From Lagopus muta (taxonomy: Eukaryota > Chordata > Aves > Galliformes > Phasianidae), in contig NC_064472.1 in NCBI RefSeq assembly GCF_023343835.1, forward strand, positions 43,967,799 to 44,031,798: a stretch of DNA of 64,000 nucleotides, written 5' to 3'. A program made the position numbers and the translations under genes. Below the pieces are notes generated by a model. That model saw only the letters and a list, made by a program, of their open reading frames with translations, had not been told where the DNA came from and searched no databases. This document shows, piece by piece, positions 35,691 through 48,575 of this stretch (position 1 is its first letter; every line of letters starts with the position of its first letter).

Positions 35691-38600
35691 TTTTTCCTTT
35701 TTTTTTTTTTGTAAATTATTTCACACTCCTAAAATTAATATTTAGTATAAAAATTTAGTAGAAACGGGCTACTAGGAGTAAGTTATTTTCTATCTATAAG
35801 CATTCTGCACCTCTAGGAATCCAACAGCTTTTTCACCACTGCTTTCCCATCCCCAAGACTCTGCAGCCTATTAACTGATGACTCTGTCTTTGCTGTGCTG
35901 CTCTTCAGCTGTATAAAACTTTCATTTTAGTCTATTATTGTAATAGAAATTTCGAGAGCATTATCATTTCTCTATGCATCACATTTTAATGCACAACATA
36001 GTCAAAATGCAATGTTGACTGAGATTTAACAATGAAGTTTTTCACTGATTGTTAAAGCTCTACTTTTGAACATGTATTTTCTTAGTGCTATGGATTAAAG
36101 ACCTAAATTTCATTCTCTTCTCTTTTTTAACAAATTCTGTCTCACAGCATGTAACATAAAGAGATAAGAGAAGAACATTTCTCTAGATCTTGAAGCATGT
36201 TTTTGAATATTTTACGCGCTCTAAAAGTTTGAAATCTTCATTTATTTTGCATTTGTAATTAATGTAAAATTCAGATACAAGACAAAAATCTATAAACAGA
36301 CTCCTTCTGATAGTTCTTGCAAAAGGAAAACTCCTTAGAGTTTTCAGATGTTTGTTGTTGTTTTTTTTTCTTGCAAAAAGACTCTTTAATCCTTGGCATA
36401 AGAGTTAAACTCCCCATATTCTACTGGTTTTATATAATTTATAAATCAAGTTCACCCGTGTCTTAGCAATTTGTTTCTTCAACATAAATACACATCTATA
36501 TTACAATTTATATTCTGGGAGCATCAGCTGAAATTTGATATTGTTGATATCAGTTTTGATATTGTGTCTTGCATTAGACTGTGAGTGCATGCTTGTATGT
36601 ATCTGAGTTTATTTAACTGCACATCTAACAGTAGCTTTTTCTTCCAGAAACTTCATATGCTTTCTGGACTTGCTGAGCAATTTTCATAGGTCATACTCAC
36701 TTGTAGCCAGTTTGGACAATTGCTGTCATATGCAGCTTCTCATTAGCCCTCCAAGCATTCAGGCAGTCTGGTTGTAACTAAGGGAGGTTGGTTTTGAAGG
36801 CTGTGTTTATTGCTGCAAGATTAGTTCCTCCACTGCTCCTATCAGCCATAACTGTTAGTTTCATGTAGTCATCTGACAGTGACAAAAGCATGCATGCCTA
36901 CAGGATTTTAACTACAAAACTGTGATTATTGTTAAATGCAGATCTGGTTTGTTGATTTCTGTTTTTTACCCCCACTTTCACCTAACCTAAGAAATAATTG
37001 TTTATTTTAGTCCTGATGAGCTACACTTTGAAGAAATGCCTGCCTTGGATGTTGTGGTCCCACTGGACTCTTTTCTGTAGTGACTGCTATTAAAATATTA
37101 GTGCTTGGTTATGGTTATTGAATTAGAGGATTTGAGAGAGCTCACTTATTACTCTTTTAAAACAGAGTTGAAATGGGTGGCTGCTGTGTTTTGCCCAGAG
37201 CTCTCACCATGAGCAAACACTGGCTCTCAACCATGGGGCTTTTATGTCTGAGAGATCTAAGGCAGACATTAAAGAAAAAGAGTCTATTTGTTCATCTGTA
37301 ACTGTTTTACACGTGGTTCTATTAGAAAGCAGCCTGTGCTTTCAGTTAAGCCTGAATTTAATGAGAAACTTGGGGGGTAATTACAAAATGGGTTGACAGA
37401 TCTGATCTCTGGGGACATGGTAGAGAAAGCATTGCTAGCTGAGGCTGGAGTTTGTCACTGTTTAATTTTGGATTATGTGTCCACAGAAAACATACATGAC
37501 TCTGATGATAGAAGTAACATTGTTCTCTTGAATATCCTCATCCTCCACTCTGCCCCATCTCATGTTCCTTTGGAAGATATTTTGTACTCTATATAAACGG
37601 GTTTAATTTCTCTGCTTTCTTGGACACTAGTACCAAACAGGGACCACTCTGAATGTAGGAACTCATGGAGGCATTTAGTAGTGTATTTCCTTCCTAAAAA
37701 AGACATTTCTGCAGCAAGACTGACCACAGCAGGGGATCAGGAGTGGGGAGCTAGTGAGGAAATTCCCTCACAGACAGATGTGTGTCTTAATGAAGTGCCA
37801 TGGCCATTCAGCTTCTTCCTTAGTCTTTCACAAGAGCTCATCTTGTGGCATATTGATAGGGCACATATGGAGTATGTTCACTGCACCTTGGAAGGTGAAT
37901 TGTACTTTGCAGTCAGCCTGCAAAACTGTTAGTTTCCCAGTGCTGCCTGGCCCTTTACTTTCAAAACCAGCCACACTATCATTTGTAACTCATTATTCCC
38001 ATGCACCTCCTGCCACAGGATGGCAGCTGGTCAGCCACATGCCTGTTAGGATTACAGCTTCCACTTGGCACAATAGCATACCAGAGTCACATGGCACCTG
38101 TCATATACAAGAATCAGATTCTCCCTAAATACAGGGATTCTGTGTAAGGTGGGAAGCCTCTAAGACACAGGCTGATTCTCACATAAGTACTTCTGTTCTG
38201 CTCAATGTTGATGTCTAGTGTGATGGATACCACTTGCAGGGGAATTGCTCTGTGTGCACAGTGTAGAGTTAAGCACTAATCAGAGACTGTCATTCCTAGG
38301 GAAGATAGAGATTTTCCAGAACTGTCTTCTACCTGCTATTTGTCAGCCAAAGTTATGACATGTTATATCATGTGGTCATCTAACAGTATTTCTAGGACTA
38401 AGTAGTGTGCTTACATATATATTTGTAGGAGTATAGCAATTGTTATAACAAAATGTGCTCCTGCAGAAACTGGACAGGTCAGTTTGACAGCTGCAATTTC
38501 AGAGCATGATGAGAAGAGTTTTCTTCAATGCTCAGCAATAAGGATTTGCTCAGCCCCTACTGAGGCCAGAGTAGGGAGGGCCTTAAGGAAAAATGTGATG

Positions 38601-41600
38601 TGTTTTAATTAAACCCCAATGAAGGAATGCTCACCTGAGAGGGTGAGAATGTAACAGTCATGTTGAGATTATGTCTATTCACATGATCACAGTTCTGCTC
38701 AGAGGTGCATTCAACTCAAAGATATGACTTTGTATGTAGTGTATTTTTTGTTTAGGTAGAGCAAAATTCTAGGCACTGGAGGATTTTTCAATTCACTATC
38801 TTTTTGAACCCAGTGGGAAATGGTAAGAATAATCATTCTTTTCTGAATCAATTAAAATTTCCCTACAACCAATCCAACTGTAGGCTCATTAGTATGGATA
38901 AATTTCTTGTTGATCTGTCATTCTTCATCACACTTTCATAATCCTGTCTCAGTAGTATAGAAAGCTTAGGCATAATTAATCCTCTTGAATAAGAGAGTTG
39001 TTGTTTTTCCCTCTTTAGCTCTTGGTCTTCCTCAGAGAAGTATGAATTGAATGTCTTCATTGTTACCTGCCAAAGTCTTTTGGTGATAGTGAGGCAGTCT
39101 GTGATAGCTATAAGCTTAAGCTCCCAGCAATTAATGAAGCAGAATGGTGTTATATGCCTGTGGAGACTTAAGGTGGAACAGAGCCAGACACTCTCTGCCA
39201 AACACTAGGGAAAGGCTGTTGTGCATTATCTCCAAATTCAAGCTGACAGGTGCTGCTGTTACATTACTTATCTGAACACTCTGTGGTGTCTGCATGCAAA
39301 AATGCTGCATGAGTGTAGGTGAGGCACTCCTGGGAAAGAACTGGAGCCAACCTGGCTGAGAAATAAGCATCTTAATCCTGTCACTTTGGAGAAGCAAGTG
39401 CTAGGCCCCCAGGCACAAGGAATCCCCTGGCAACACTACAGAAGTGCTGTGCAAGCTCAGCTGCTATTATCTGTGAGCAGTGATAGCAAGTCTATCTTCC
39501 TGGCTTGTTGATACCTCAGAGTTGGCAAAGATCTCACATTCTCTCCAAATGCATACGTAAACAAATAAAGAAGAATCAGGATGCACCACTGAAGGAGCTG
39601 TGGAAGGGAAGCATATGGAAGAAGGTATGGAAGCAAGGTGTAAAGTCTGAAGATTCTACTTACAGCCATAGAGCTTTTGTGTTCCTGTAGGTGTAGTATG
39701 AAGTTATTGAAGTGGTCTCTCAATGCCTGTTGACACCAACTTGTTAAGCTGCAAATGAAGGCCAAGCAGAGCCTTCTTCCCCCCTTTCTTTAACACATTC
39801 CCTCTCAGCTTTACTTGGGGAAAAGCTCAACATGTGACATCTACAGGGTGTCTTGATCAGGCAGAAATGTTTAGTCTCAGCATTTTAGAAAGGAAATGAG
39901 GGCAAAAAGAGATTTGTTGAGTACAAAACACTTGCAGACTCTGAGAAACAAGAAGGAACACTTAAGTGAAAAGATGGCTACTTTAAATGCCAGGTTTGAA
40001 GAAGTTTGGGTCAGTTCATGTAGGGAAAAATAAATAGAGCGTCAATTTTACCTTCCCTTAACATTTAATTGCAGTGAAGTGGTTGTGTCTCTTCTGCTTG
40101 CTAAGCTGCTTTGGAACCACAGTTAGCTGTTTAAAGAGGCTTGCCATGTGCTCCACTTATGTAAGTATGTAGTGGACTTTACAGGCAAATTCATTTCCAT
40201 CTGAACACTAAACAAACCTAGGTGTCTGACTTTCACTGTTGCTGCTCTGGTTTTTTTTGTTGATAGCCTTTTGTTACGTTGCATCTTTTTCATTTGTTTC
40301 ATCTCATTTCCAAGAGTCAGTTTGCCATGCATTCCTTAAGTAATGTTGAGATATGGGTTGGAGGAGTCCTCAGAGAAGGCTGTGGATGTAAATAACACGC
40401 ATAATTCTGCAGCGCTTTTCTTTGGCAGGTCTCAAAGAGGCATCAATATCATTATCCTCATTATCCTTACTTTACCCTTGAGGGTAAATGAGGAGCTCTT
40501 TATTGGGTAAGCGAATAGAAAAATAATAACTGGACAGTGTGCTCCCATGTTAATTGTATGAGGTTGGCTCTACACAGCCTGTTCTTGTGCACGATTGTAG
40601 TGTTCCTGTGGTTGTGCTATTCCTCACAATCGTGGTAAATGAGAGAATTTGTATCCTCTGCTTAAGAAATTTCCATTAAAATGTTCTGTTCTCTCTGAAT
40701 GTAGAGCAGTGCTGTGCTGGGCTGACCTGAAAAAAAAAATTGTGAGCAATCACCATCTGCCAGCCCATGATTTTAACTGAGTAGTGGACATTTTATTTTT
40801 CCTCTCTTTGTCAGAGTCTGTTAAGCTTGTCTGGCTCATCTTCTCACTAAAAATGGCTGCAGTACCACAGGGGATGCAGAATCTCTCTTACAGGGAAAAA
40901 CAAGAGATCATAAAGAACTTCCTAATGATATGCTGTAATATTACATGAAAAACCTCCACACTCTTCGTGTCTCATTCCCATTTAGTACTGTAAAATCTAG
41001 TTGTTTATTCAAACATCTAAATAAAGGCTCTCAGTCTGTAACCTGGCTGTTCACAAACAGTTAGAAATAGACATGCTAGAATGTCTTAAATTATGACTTA
41101 GGGGAAAAAAAAAAAAAAAAAAAAGCTAAAAGTAGTTGATTTTTCTTCCTAATTCTCTGCATTTCATTACTGATACATTTTTTCAGAGAGATAATCTCGA
41201 TTTCTCATCTATTCATTTATAAATTCATTCACCTGAAATGATCTTCACACAGACACACACAGACAAAAAAAAAAAAAAAAGGACTGAGGACTGAGTATCT
41301 GATGAGTGTCTGTTCAGCTGCTGATAAGATAGAGAAACTTGGAAAGGTGTCTCATTTTCAACAGTTAAAAACCCAGAAGCTAGATATTGGGTCCTTCTAT
41401 GTAGAAAATTCACAGATTATCTGTCTAAGAAATCAGATTAATAATGAGTCCTATAGCAATCTTGTGTGAGCTTCAGACACCTTGTTCAGTGTACTGTGAT
41501 TGAAAATATACTCTGGTTATTTCAGTACTGGTCAAGTGGAAACTAAAATAAAACATAACATTTTATACCTAAATTCCATATCAGGATATAGTCTTCCTTC

Positions 41601-44097
41601 CAATGCAACCTGACCTTTACTTTGTTTTTACTTATTCTGGAATCACTTGTTGAAAAGGTTGAAAGATTTTGATCCATTTCATGTGAATTTAGAAATAATT
41701 TTTGAATAAAAATGAAATAAACTGAAATACATTTTTGATCATGCAGTTATTGCACACTGTGCTCTAAATCACTCCCAGTCCATCTGAAACATTTTACACA
41801 AAAGTTTAAAATAATCTATTTTCTGACTGAAAACACACTTAGTTTCTGCAGCTGATGCCTGAGCTTGCCAAATATATAGTATATTTGGCCAAATATACTT
41901 TGCCATTATACCTAACCCTCTCACAGAAAACTATTGTTTTGAAGGAAAAAAATCTGGAAAAATAATTGCAATCCCACAGACCAAACAGAATTCTGTTCCC
42001 CTTTGAATACTGAAGGCTCAAGAAAGCATAGATATTTGATGTTGCATGCTCCAGACATTTGTATGTCTTAGTTATTGTTTCACCACCTATCTGAAACCAT
42101 CTGAAAAATCATTGAAGACAGTGTATGTAGCATAGCTATCTTGAACAAGGACTGTCTCAATGCAATTGTAGCCTTTTCACCCAAAGAGAGGAGGAAGTGT
42201 TCAGAGGGAGAGTATTAAAAATCTTGGTTGAGAATTTTTAACTGGCTTGCTTTAACTCATGTTAATAGTCACAAACATCCTGTGATGTCAGTACGTAAAA
42301 CACACTGATATTCAAGTCCCAGTTTCAAAGAGAGCATTGTGAGACCTAGATTGTCTGTGGTACTTCATGAAATGAAGCCATACAATAGACTTAAGATAGC
42401 CTGTGGTGGGGATTACTGCACTCAGCTTTTCGTTTAGTAGTTGGGGATCTTCCCCAAGCATGTGGTCTGTGTCTCCATCGTTATAAGTGCTGGGAGCTTA
42501 TAAGAAGGCTGATCATTGCATCCTAAAATGCAGTGATACCTAAAGCAGGGATCATGAATGACTTCATAACTGGAGTGTTTTTTTTCACTATAAGAATTCA
42601 TGATGCGCATCCTGATTTCTTTGTCTTGTTCCGCTCAAGAAAGTTTCTCCTGACAAAGTAAACTTTTAAAGCAGGAAAAAGTAGAATGATTTTTTTGTAT
42701 TCTTAATAGTAAAGAAGAAGCTCCAGAAATAATTCACTGCTATTCCAGAATGAAGCCTGTTAGAATCACCTGCTTTCCTTCTCTGGCATCCAAATCCTCT
42801 CCCATAACACACTAGTGTGATACGGTTATTCTGACTCTGTTGAGTTCATAGGGGAATCATTGGAAGGTACCTTTTTCCCTTGCTATTTTCATCAAGCATA
42901 CATCATGAATTGTGCATAGAGCAAATGAAAAGCCTGTTCCTGAGCACATAGGTGGCAGTGACATTAGTGTGTCCTCATTATAGCAATGCTGGGCTCAAAG
43001 TCTGGGTAGGTATTATGGGATGTAAATAATATAGGTTTATGCTCTATAAAAGACCCTTGTGTCTGCTTTTCCTGATAAAAAAATAAAATAAACAAAAAAT
43101 AAAAATAAGATAAAAATTATCATATGTACATTGTTCTCAAAGGAGAGTTTTCCCAGGGGAAAGAGTATCAACATTTCTTACATGAGATGTTTATTTTACT
43201 TTCTTCTTTCTAACCTCAAATAGCATTACTTTCATTTCCTTGTGTAGGAATTTCATAGGAAAGCATTGCAAAATGTATGAATTTTTTTTTTTTTTTTATT
43301 GTCTGTGATTCCATTTTAAAAGAACATCGTATCATTTACCTACATCATGCAGGAAGAAGTAGCAGGCAAATAACAAAATTTACATTCACAAGGTTTATAC
43401 TTTAAATAATCTTCTGGCTGCTTTTTGGAGAGTACTGCATGCATCTTAAAGAATGCTGAGAAGTATTTCTACTAGAAAATGCATTGTTAGATTGACTTCT
43501 GCTCTGTGCATGTGTGTGGGCAACAGTGGAGAACAGAGAGAGAAAACAAGCAATATTTTAATGTCAGTATTGAAACATTTTACTAACTCAGCACATGAAG
43601 AAACAGTATCTTGATAACATATTCAGATTGAATACAGACAGGTTTCAGATACATTAGACATTACTTTGAGGTCACAACAGCTGCTTTCTAACAACGCTTA
43701 TTCTAGCACAGTAAGCTTGGCAAAAGGATGTACTAAGCAGCATTGGTGTGGTGTTTTTTGACGAAGGAAAGGGGCTAGGAAGGACATAAGCCAACATATG
43801 GTACTAGAAACATAGACTGAGGAACTCCAGAGTGATCTAGCACATGATCTTGTATCTCATTTTATTTATTTTAAACACGAGTATCATTCATAATTAATAT
43901 TGCAGTCTGATTTCATATGGCTTTCTCTAAAGATAGGTATGAGTTCGCAAAGGTCAGTGGCAAACTCATTTGCCCTCCAAAAGATGGAGGCCCCTTGAAT
44001 TTGTTGGTAACCAGAAGGGTCTTGGAACTGCAAAGGAAAATGGCTGCAGTTTCTAGCCACCAACATTTCTGTGTAAATTAAAACTAATCAACACCTG
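35691..44097. other. Unique AT-rich intergenic sequence
   Basis: About 8.4 kb without a recognised gene or transposon. It holds T-runs at about 35691-35710 and 43282-43297, and A-runs at 41105-41124 (20) and 41265-41280 (16). Short palindromes include CCAAATATA/TATATTTGG near 41868 and a 9-bp inverted repeat at 40590-40634. Minus-strand frames at 38863-39201 and 39457-39765 have no recognisable domain. Confidence 0.5.
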
Positions 44098-44260
44098 CCA
44101 CCTGAAACAAACAACCAAAAAACAAAAAAAACCCAACCAAAAAAACCTACCCCCCCCCCCCCCCCCCAAAAAAAAAAAAGAACAGGGCGGGGGGGGGGGG
44201 GGGGGGGGGGGGGGAAGGGGAGGGGAGAAGGGGCAGAAAGAAAAGAAAAAAAAGAAAAAA
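44098..44260. repeat. Homopolymer cluster: C18, A12, G26 and flanking purine-rich tracts
   Basis: A CA-rich tract leads into 18 consecutive C (44150-44167), 12 A (44168-44179), a short GAACAGGGC link and 26 consecutive G (44189-44214), then AAGGGGAGGGG-type purine sequence. The C and G runs are complementary and only 21 nt apart. The G side has ample G-quadruplex potential. Exact run lengths in such DNA are often wrong in assemblies. Confidence 0.9.
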
Positions 44261-46416
44261 AGACCTCATTTACCTGAGATTGAACAGACCAGCAACACAA
44301 ATGAAACAATGGCATGGAATGACAAAGAGAAATTCAGAATCCAAACAATGAACCATACTTATCTTTGGTCTTGTTCAAGTGCTTCAATGCCTGCTTGTGT
44401 GCTGAGGGGGATAGTGTCTGACAATGCTTCTCACACCTATATCAGCCAAAGGTCTTGTGCACCATGTTGGTAGTGCAGGGTGGGAAGGGGAAGGGGAAAG
44501 AATGGGCACAAGGGAGGGGGGAGTGCCTGCTTTCGAGTCTGTTCAGAGTGGCTTAGGCACTTTGGAGACTAAGGAATGCCTTGGGGAGAGGCCCAGAACT
44601 CATACAAGGTGCCAAAGGTTATCTGAGACAAAACCAAGAAAAATCTGCCCAGTGCCTGTAATAGGTCTTCTGTCATGTTTCTTTATTGAAAGAAATTGAA
44701 AATTAAAATGAAAATTCATATCTGGCAGCTCACAACTGGCTGAACTCTATTGTCCATGAAGTAGGTCTACTGTGGGCTGGAAGAGCTGAAGTACAGAAGT
44801 GATGACATGGCTGGGCTGGAAAGCTCTCACAATGAAAAATGCTCAGCAAATATTATTCAATAAACCACTTCCCCTTTTGCTCCTGCTTTGTGAGCCTGGC
44901 TTGTAACAAACTCCACACAGTGTTCCCACAGCATTTTTCAGAGTTTGGATCTAGATGTACACACCGTTCATGGGCTCAGCTCACAAAAAGAAATACCTTT
45001 TTTTTAATACTTTGAGCATGGGAACAATGCTACCTGCTTATGACATTAGAGCATAGGCTACACAAGATTCTGACTTAGACCAGTCAATGGCGCAGCTGTT
45101 GAGGCACAATTAGAAAAAAATATATCAAATATCCCTCTGTTCTCTCTCCTGACCCTCTGTTGTTTCCTCTTCCACACACAAGTGCACCCGTCAAGGTGCC
45201 AGGAAGAATGAACACCAACAAACAATTGGCAGTATCATCCAACGTAAGGGATAGCATGTAGCAAACCGTGCTTCTGCCCCATGGGCAGTATTTGACTGGA
45301 TGAAGAGATGAGTTCATTATGGGGGGCTAGGGATAGGTCAACAAACAAACCTTAGAGAAATCCAAAGCAAAGCAGTATGAGTTCATCCTGTTGTTTGTTT
45401 GTACACTCCTCCAAGACAAGACCAGGGGAGATTATAAATGAATGAATATATGTCTTTTAGCAGGGCAACTTTTGTGCTGGTTTGACTTATGCATTAGGGA
45501 ACATAGACCAACCACTCACATCAGTCAGAGTGTTTCAGAAGATGTGACGTTAATGTGTCAACAGATTTCACTACCAATGAATGGCTGGAGCAAAGAACCA
45601 GGCTCTCTAGCTTTCAGGGGTGCTGGATCTAATTCTCTCTCAGAGCATAAAAAAAAAACCTGCTGCCTTTGTGGCAGGAGAGTTTTGAGTTGTTTGAGAT
45701 CTACTTAAATAAGCTTTATTTAATTTACTTGTTACTTTACCTGTTTAAGGCTTTGCTACTTTAATAGTTGCTGTATTTGCATGGAGTGAGTAGGACACTC
45801 TCCCTAGAAAATGATATGTTGCTCAGCACTACCCAAGTACTGATCCAGAGTTAAAGAGTGTTCTGGGTCTTTGAAGTCTTAGTGGGACACACTCATTTCA
45901 CTCTAAATGAAAGGGCAGAAAAGCACTGATATTATCGGAAAGAGTAAAACCTGCCTTCTTCTTTCCTTGAAAAACTCACAGCAGATTGCACGTCTTGTTT
46001 GTAGATCCAACCCAGAACAAGTTGCTTTTTTATCAGCCTGTTTTGACTTGTAGATCAGTTAAACATCCTTAGCTTCCACCCTAGATTTGATAGAAGCTTG
46101 CCACTGAAGTTAGTTGGGAAGCAGCAAGGACTGCTGATATACCCAAATAAGAATAGGACAAAATGAATATATTTATTTTCTTTCACGGTATTTTTTTTCC
46201 TACTGTACAAGATGCTGTTAAAAACACATAATTCACACTAGTTTACGTAGTTAAGGCTCACTGCCTTAACTATGATGCTTATACTTACTTGAAAGGATGA
46301 CAAATATCTCTTTAAATTCCGTATCCAGAAAAGTACAGGAATATTTGCCAAAGGTCAGTTATTCTGAACAAGTGAATCAAGTAATTTCCATTAGGGTAAA
46401 ATGCTTAATTACTACT
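44261..46416. other. Unique sequence downstream of CPLX1
   Basis: No coding feature is recognised. Minus-strand AATAAA motifs at 46172-46177 and 45715-45720 are possible distal poly(A) signals for CPLX1, but neither is supported beyond the hexamer. Confidence 0.4.
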
Positions 46417-46505
46417 ACAAAAGTAGTACTGTTTACAACAACAGAAAGGAAAACAATCTGAGATATTGCTTTCCTTTCTGTTGTTGTAAACAGTTCTACT
46501 TTTGT
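46417..46505. repeat. Long fold-back hairpin with 36-bp arms and a tight loop
   Basis: The arms 46417-46452 and 46470-46505 are reverse complements over 36 bases with one mismatch. The left arm starts ACAAAAGTAGTACTG. After one further mismatch, CAAT/ATTG pairs again, leaving a 7-nt loop (CTGAGAT). The 89-nt unit has the size and loop of a pre-miRNA, although its pairing is more perfect than most. It lies 1.8 kb beyond the CPLX1 stop codon and would be in its 3' UTR only if the distal AATAAA at 46172 is used. A palindromic transposon remnant or a template-switch event are alternatives. Confidence 0.92.
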
Positions 46506-46755
46506 GAGGCAAACCATGAAGACATGGAGATGGTACTTTTCCACTGTACATAATGCATGCTGGTGAACTACAAGTTCTCCGCCTTTTTTAGTCAGTAGAT
46601 TCCTATCACTTTAATACAGTGTCATAATGTTATAATTTTGAAAAACTAATGGGGAGGCCAAGATTCACCCTTCAAGGAAAGGAAACTACCTTTTCTAAAA
46701 AGAAATAGCATATCATTGAATTAGGTGAACCTGTTTAAGTGTAAGAAAAACCTGG

Positions 46756-46827
46756 GATAGCAGTGAAGTTGGACTCGATAGTTCCTTCCAACACAAGATA
46801 TTCTTTGATTCTATGGTTCTGTGATTA
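46756..46827 (+). mobile_element. CR1 LINE 3' tail (about 70 bp)
   Basis: Only the last bases of a CR1 remain: GTTGGACTCGATAG, TTCCTTCCAACAC and decayed octamers (TTGATTCTATGGTTCTGTG). The rest is lost by 5' truncation. Confidence 0.8.
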
Positions 46828-47778
46828 TCCTATAAGATTGTGAGACTGAGATGGTGTGATGCTCTTACAGCAGCTATTACAGTTATGTAGCCAAATACAA
46901 AAATTCTACGATCACCTTTTCAGATGACAGTCCAGAAAACTTAGCAAGGGATCGTGTTCAAAATAAATCTATTGAGTGTGTGTTGTACTAGCAAATCAAC
47001 ATCTCCAGAAGAATTTGGCTTTTCTTATTTAGTTACTCAATGCTTACTGTGCCGTACTGGAAAACATCTGTAGCTATGTCTGGCTAAGGTATTAAAGACA
47101 ATGTTAAGAGGGCGATTTTCTCATACTTTTATACACACTACTATAATATTAATTAGCTCCTGCAAAGCACTGGAAAAGAACTGTGCAATCCATCCTTACT
47201 ACATCCTTTTACAGTAGGTGTAGACTGAAAGCTCAGTTCAACAGCTGAAGGAGCTGAATCAGAAAAATGAATTATCTCTCCAAGGCAGCAGAGCAACTTA
47301 GCAGGAAATGTAGGAAACTTAGAATTTCTGGCTCTCCAGTGTCTTGTCTAACTTTCACTTTCTCCCACAACTGCATTAAAGGATGGGTAGAATACAGTAA
47401 TAACAATTTACTGGAGACCAAATGCCTTTCCTGCAAGCACTGCTGGGAACGAGATTGTCAAATATGGCACTGGGCAGAAAGAGGAAGTGTAGTTAATCAG
47501 AGGCCAACATTCTTGGTCACTGACTTCCTAGGAGTGGAAAGGTCCTCTAATAGTACCACACACCCTACTGTACTTCTGGCTCTCTATATGGCACCTGTCA
47601 GACCAAATCTGCTCTTCCAAGTTAAGTGTATGGCTAATTACCAAAGTGACATGACTCTTGCTTAGATTCTGAGGCATTTAACTTCTATCAGCATCTGAGG
47701 GCAGATGACTCACTTCTTCTATCGTTCTGAGTGATGTCAGCTGTGTAAGTCATGCATGATTTAGCTTCCAAATGATTT
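46828..47778. other. Unique sequence, possibly distal 3' UTR of CPLX1
   Basis: No transposon is recognised. The 132-codon plus-strand frame at 47267-47665 has no recognisable domain and is probably random. Whether CPLX1 transcripts extend this far cannot be told from sequence. Confidence 0.4.
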
Positions 47779-47784
47779 TTTATT
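47779..47784 (-). terminator. Candidate poly(A) signal AATAAA for CPLX1
   Basis: The plus strand reads TTTATT, giving AATAAA on the minus strand, 563 nt beyond the stop codon. It is the nearest canonical hexamer. Use is not proven. Confidence 0.4.
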
Positions 47785-48346
47785 TATGCCAGTGATGGAA
47801 TTAAAACTGAAAAGCTCTGCTTCCATGGGAGAACTGAGATATTCCTTCCAAGGGTAGATGTACTCAACAACAAATGGCTAGTGTGACCCAATCAACAAGA
47901 ACGTTAATAAAAATAATTAATAATTATTATCAGCAATAATAATTAAAGAAAACTAAAAAGGATACTGTTCACACTGAGTGAACACTTCTTCTTGCTTTGG
48001 GTCAAAATACACGTGAGGTTGTTCCTTTTCTATGCTTAATGTACAGTTGCCTTATTTAACATACATAGTACTATGGCTTATAATAAAAGTTGTGTAGTCT
48101 GCAGCTTTTTAATCTGTACATCCATTCAGAGGCATCTACTGGATGTGACTATGTACAAAAAAAAAGGACTGATGAGTCTTGGGGTAGAGGCAAAGGGAAG
48201 AGGCAGTGGAGAATGGGAAGCAAAAGGACTCCTAGTGAGCATTAGAGGGCAGAGGTGCGTGATGGATGGCAAGACTGTAAATCCCCATTGGGCAAAAGAG
48301 AAATCCTTTGCAGTACTGTTTATGCCCATCTAGCAGTCTGCAGTTA
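47779..48346 (-). other. CPLX1 3' UTR, proximal form (inferred)
   Basis: The interval runs from the base after the CPLX1 stop to the first canonical AATAAA on the minus strand, about 560 nt. It begins with a second TAA directly after the first. It contains a 9-base A-tract near 48158-48166 on the plus strand and no transposon. The true end is inferred; human CPLX1 has a longer 3' UTR, so distal sites are plausible. Confidence 0.5.
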
Positions 48347-48544
48347 TTACTTCTTGAACATGTCCTGCAGGGGACCTGGTAGGTATTTGATGACTGTGTC
48401 TAGAATGCTCTCTTCTTCCTCCTCCTCCTCCTCCCCACAGCCAGGAGGAATAGCCTTCTTTGGACGAGTCAGGCTTCCTTCAGCATTAGCTTCCAGTGCA
48501 GCCTGGGCCTCTGCTTCTTTTTCCTCCTTCTTCTTTATCCCATA
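48347..48544 (-). CDS. CPLX1: Complexin-1, last coding exon (C-terminal 65 residues)
   Basis: Complexins are small cytosolic proteins of nerve terminals that bind assembled SNARE complexes and control calcium-triggered vesicle fusion. This exon encodes 65 residues plus stop, from [20 protein letters not shown] through [15 protein letters not shown], eight Glu, and [20 protein letters not shown]. If the N-terminal part has the usual length, it is residues 70-134. It follows the IRDK end of the central helix at a phase-0 junction. It contains the C-terminal amphipathic helix that binds curved membranes. The Ser after the acidic run falls at the position of the CK2 site Ser115. There is no CAAX box, unlike complexins 3 and 4. 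AEAQAA, EAN, IPPGCG and TVIKYL identify complexin-1 rather than complexin-2, though EEKE and DMFKK are complexin-2-like. The frame is intact, so this is a live gene; the SNARE-binding exon lies outside the visible sequence. Confidence 0.95.
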   Translation of the reverse strand, partial: YGIKKKEEKEAEAQAALEANAEGSLTRPKKAIPPGCGEEEEEEEESILDTVIKYLPGPLQDMFKK

Positions 48545-48575
48545 CTGTAGGGAAAAGATAACACATTGTCAGTCA
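48545..48575 (-). other. Splice acceptor and branch region of the last CPLX1 intron
   Basis: On the minus strand the exon is preceded by TTATCTTTTCCCTACAG, a good polypyrimidine tract ending in CAG. A branch-point-like TGACTGAC lies about 25-30 nt upstream (plus 48568-48575). This supports a real spliced gene rather than a processed pseudogene. Confidence 0.85.

Noticed and set aside
40590..40634. Inverted repeat CACGATTGT / ACAATCGTG
   Set aside because: Only 9 bp with a 27-nt loop, which is within chance expectation for 64 kb.
47267..47665. 132-codon plus-strand open frame near the CPLX1 3' end
   Set aside because: It has no recognisable domain and no splice or conservation evidence.
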